A stretch of DNA of 10,748 nucleotides from Podila epigama (lineage: Eukaryota; Mortierellomycota; Mortierellomycetes; Mortierellales; Mortierellaceae), in assembly GCA_015679605.1 (NCBI GenBank), contig JAAAVE010001018.1, positions 1 through 10,748 on the forward strand, given 5' to 3'. Shown piece after piece: positions 8,589-10,748 of the stretch. Numbering within the stretch: position 1 is the first letter of the stretch; each line of letters begins with the position of its first letter. The position numbers were made by a program, and so were the translations under genes. Below the pieces are notes generated by a model. The model saw only the letters and a program-made list of their open reading frames with translations, was not told the origin of the DNA and did no database searches.

Positions 8589-8598
8589 CTTATATAAG
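8589..8598. promoter_or_regulatory. Palindromic TATA-like element CTTATATAAG
   Basis: A perfect 10-bp palindrome with TATATAAG on both strands. It is 273 bp upstream of the CWF19-family ATG on the minus strand and 150 bp upstream of a plus-strand ORF at 8749. The role is inferred from sequence only. Confidence 0.3.
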
Positions 8599-9192
8599 AG
8601 GTTAAAATAAAAAAATAAAAATAAAAAATGAAAAATAGAAAAAAAGATTGCAGTTCCCATCGCAGGCATTATCCTTCTGGTAATAAGGGTGTAATCTCAG
8701 CTCCGATAAAAATGTCATACCAGCTACTTCTTTGTTCTCTTCTTTCTTTTGACAATGTCTGAAAAAAAAGAAAAAGAACGAAAAAAAGGCTGGTACTTCA
8801 TTTACGGGCACCCCTTGTGCAATCTTGAACGAGGTCAAAATGTAACCTTTCAACTATTTCCTGGCATGTTAATACACAAGAAAGAGAAGCCGTTCGTTGG
8901 AAAGAATAAAGACAAGAAAAATGAGAAAGGAGAAAGAACAAAAAGGGCCAGTCGAATGAAAAGTGACCGAGGAATAGCAAGAACACCACTTTCACCTCTT
9001 TTCCCCCCCAAAATGCAACCAATGAATATTAAATATTGAATGCGGAATAAATAAAAAAATGCAAAAAAGTAAAAAAAAAAGGAAACACCAAACCACTCAA
9101 AAATCACCACCATATTACAAAAAAAAAAGAACAATCCCTCACTCCCACTCTTTTTCACCAAACATTCCTCTCTTTACACCTTTTCCAAGGAA

Positions 9193-10748
9193 TTATACAC
9201 GTCCGGCAGCATTGGTCTTCTTGTCCGTTGAGGAAGCAGGGGCAAAGACGGGGGTGGAGGCGGCTTCGACATCACGGATGGTGCTGGAGCAAGAGGCGGG
9301 ACCTTCCTCGCCGCTTTCCGAGTGGACGACAGGAGGAAAGTTCATGGGTACGGGCCACGCCAGGCCAAGCTGCTTGCGGATCACAGCCTCGATAAAGGCT
9401 GCAACCAAGACACCCACGGTCGAAAAGACCAATGGCAACAGGAACGAGGGCCAGTCATAGGACTCGAAAAAGGTGTAGTGCATGCCATCCTTCATGTTGC
9501 CCATCTTGAGGTAGCCAAAGACAACAATTGAGAAAAAACCAGTGATCATGCCACTGACCATAGACCAGCCAGTGACGATGCCCTCCAGACGTGTCACCAA
9601 ACCCAGCAACACTGGCATGGCGCCAAACGTGCACACCAAGTTTCCAATCAGGAACAAGCTCATAATATTGTATCCCTTCAGGGAGACAATGACAATAGGG
9701 ACGTTGATCACGAAAACCAGGACGCGAGGGTACCACACTGACTTGCCGCGGAAGAACCGAGATGCCAAGGTATCGACGATGGCGTTCTGAAGAGTATCCA
9801 CAGCGCTTTCGTTCATCGTCACAGCCGCTACTGTCACCAGAACCAAGATCCAAGTTGGCGCCTGTTCCTTTCCAGCAGCGAGCAAATCGAAAAACGCAGT
9901 GGAGCCATCGGGACTGGAGGTCTTGTAACCAGCCCACAGGGCCAAGAATCCTCCAAAACCATACAAGAAACAAACGATCACGAGACCCATGGCACCCAAG
10001 AGCGAGCCCCGTTTCAAGGCGCGATCATCGGCAGAGGCCCAGACACGCTGCCAGGGACCTTCGGAAAACACGGTAGCACAGGTCAATGAGATGGGCATGG
10101 CACCGATGGCAGCAAAGCCATAATAGTTGGGCCCGAGATTCTCGGGCAAAGGCGTAGGCAAGCTCTCGGGACGGAAAGTGACGGCGACATAAATGATCAT
10201 GATGACCAAGAGCAAGACTGCAAAGACACCCTGGAAGACATCCGTCAGAATACTGACGTAGAGACCTCCGGTGGCCGTGTAGAGAGAGGTGACAACAGCG
10301 ACAACGATGACAAAGGGCAGACGATTGGCACCGATGACATACTCCATGAGGTTACCGACGGCAGTGTACTCGGCGCTAAGGGCGATGAACATGTTGAAGA
10401 GCATGATGAGGGTGACTAGGACCATGGGAATGTAACCAAAGCGCCACTGAACAAAGTCTGCAAGCGACATGACGTTGGGGTATTTGCGTTGGAGGACAGA
10501 GCCGACACGGGCCAGTAGATAGATTGGGATACCACATGAGACTGAGTAGGCGACGAGGCCAATGATGCCACTTGAGTAGACATATGCAGGCATAGCAAAG
10601 ACAACCCTATTGTATTGCATGAAAAAAACAGAGTTGTAGTCTTTTGTTAGTACGCAGGTACGGATAGGTACGACAAAATAGCTTAAAAATACAAAATAGC
10701 TTAGTACAAAGAAAAAGTTCAGAATGACCATTACCATGCGCCTACACC
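9193..10748 (-). CDS. Sodium:solute symporter (SSS/DUR3-like) family transporter, 5' partial
   Basis: Last exon 10606-9193 (TAA at 9195-9193), plus the end of the preceding exon at 10748-10735, joined over a 128-nt intron (donor GTAATG at 10734, acceptor ending at 10607). The join gives GVGAW-VVFAMPAYVYSSG in frame; about 475 residues are visible. The long, multi-helix hydrophobic protein has family marks such as LADFVQWRFG, TATGGLYVSILTDVFQG, FSEGPWQRVWAS and MNESAVDTLQNAI. SSS carriers are plasma-membrane, cation-coupled importers of urea, sugars, amino acids or other small solutes. Fungal members include the urea carrier DUR3, but I cannot assign a substrate. Roughly ten or eleven membrane helices remain; one to four N-terminal ones are outside the window. 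A cytosolic tail of about 45 residues, rich in Ser, Thr and Glu, could be phosphorylated or ubiquitinated. No frameshift is seen. Confidence 0.92.
   Translation of the reverse strand, partial: CRRMVMVILNFFFVLSYFVFLSYFVVPIRTCVLTKDYNSVFFMQYNRVVFAMPAYVYSSGIIGLVAYSVSCGIPIYLLARVGSVLQRKYPNVMSLADFVQWRFGYIPMVLVTLIMLFNMFIALSAEYTAVGNLMEYVIGANRLPFVIVVAVVTSLYTATGGLYVSILTDVFQGVFAVLLLVIMIIYVAVTFRPESLPTPLPENLGPNYYGFAAIGAMPISLTCATVFSEGPWQRVWASADDRALKRGSLLGAMGLVIVCFLYGFGGFLALWAGYKTSSPDGSTAFFDLLAAGKEQAPTWILVLVTVAAVTMNESAVDTLQNAIVDTLASRFFRGKSVWYPRVLVFVINVPIVIVSLKGYNIMSLFLIGNLVCTFGAMPVLLGLVTRLEGIVTGWSMVSGMITGFFSIVVFGYLKMGNMKDGMHYTFFESYDWPSFLLPLVFSTVGVLVAAFIEAVIRKQLGLAWPVPMNFPPVVHSESGEEGPASCSSTIRDVEAASTPVFAPASSTDKKTNAAGRV

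Larger units (their letters stand above)
8317..9192. other. Intergenic region upstream of the CWF19-family gene
   Basis: These 876 bp contain the presumed promoter of the CWF19-family gene and the 3' end of the symporter gene. Visible items are an inverted repeat at 8354-8375, TTAATT-rich sequence near 8413-8430, a palindromic TATA-like element at 8589-8598, an A-rich stretch at 8604-8646, and AATAAATAAA on the plus strand at 9047-9056. No AATAAA for the minus-strand symporter gene was found. A plus-strand ORF at 8749-9039 (96 codons, Lys-rich) is not convincing. Confidence 0.6.

Noticed and set aside
8850-9161. Phe-rich hydrophobic minus-strand ORF resembling a membrane protein
   Set aside because: The phenylalanines come from poly(A) runs on the other strand, and there are no splice or family signals.

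Overview
The window is nuclear DNA from a fungus. The evidence is spliced genes with short introns (102-186 nt, one of 604 nt) carrying GTAAGT-type donors, A/T-homopolymer-rich intergenic DNA, and a homoisocitrate dehydrogenase gene, which belongs to the alpha-aminoadipate route to lysine typical of fungi. Glutamine tracts, intron density and general style would suit an early-diverging group such as Mucoromycota/Mortierellomycotina, but that placement is a guess. No prokaryotic or mobile-element gene and no CRISPR array was seen, and no RNA gene was found by eye.

Layout: (1) 18-716 (+), the last exon of homoisocitrate dehydrogenase (LYS12). (2) 4991-958 (-), an eight-exon gene for a protein of about 874 residues. 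It has an N-terminal EF-hand-like helical region, low-complexity Q/H/N-rich linkers, a central coiled coil, one transmembrane helix near the C-terminus and a 59-residue tail ending in Val-Pro-Thr. I read it as a candidate KASH/LINC-complex protein of the KASH5/JAW1 type; this is inference. (3) 8316-5896 (-), a five-exon gene for a 646-residue CWF19L1/Drn1-family splicing and lariat-turnover factor with three zinc knuckles. (4) 10748-9193 (-), the 3' part of a sodium:solute symporter (SSS/DUR3-like) gene, open at the window edge. LYS12 and gene 2 converge tail to tail; genes 2-4 run head to tail on the minus strand, separated by gaps of about 0.9 kb.

The four genes do not form a pathway: they are lysine synthesis, probable nuclear-envelope/cytoskeleton linkage, RNA splicing/debranching, and solute uptake. 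The most interesting items are the unrecognised tail-anchored coiled-coil protein; its 604-nt intron, which contains a perfect 14-bp CGG-N8-CCG palindrome and an opposite-strand ORF with a signal-peptide-like start; the tandem zinc-knuckle duplication in the CWF19 protein; and the poorly conserved predicted Na2-site positions of the SSS carrier.

All exon joins were made by eye from splice motifs, reading phase and protein continuity. Phases close across every join in all three minus-strand genes.
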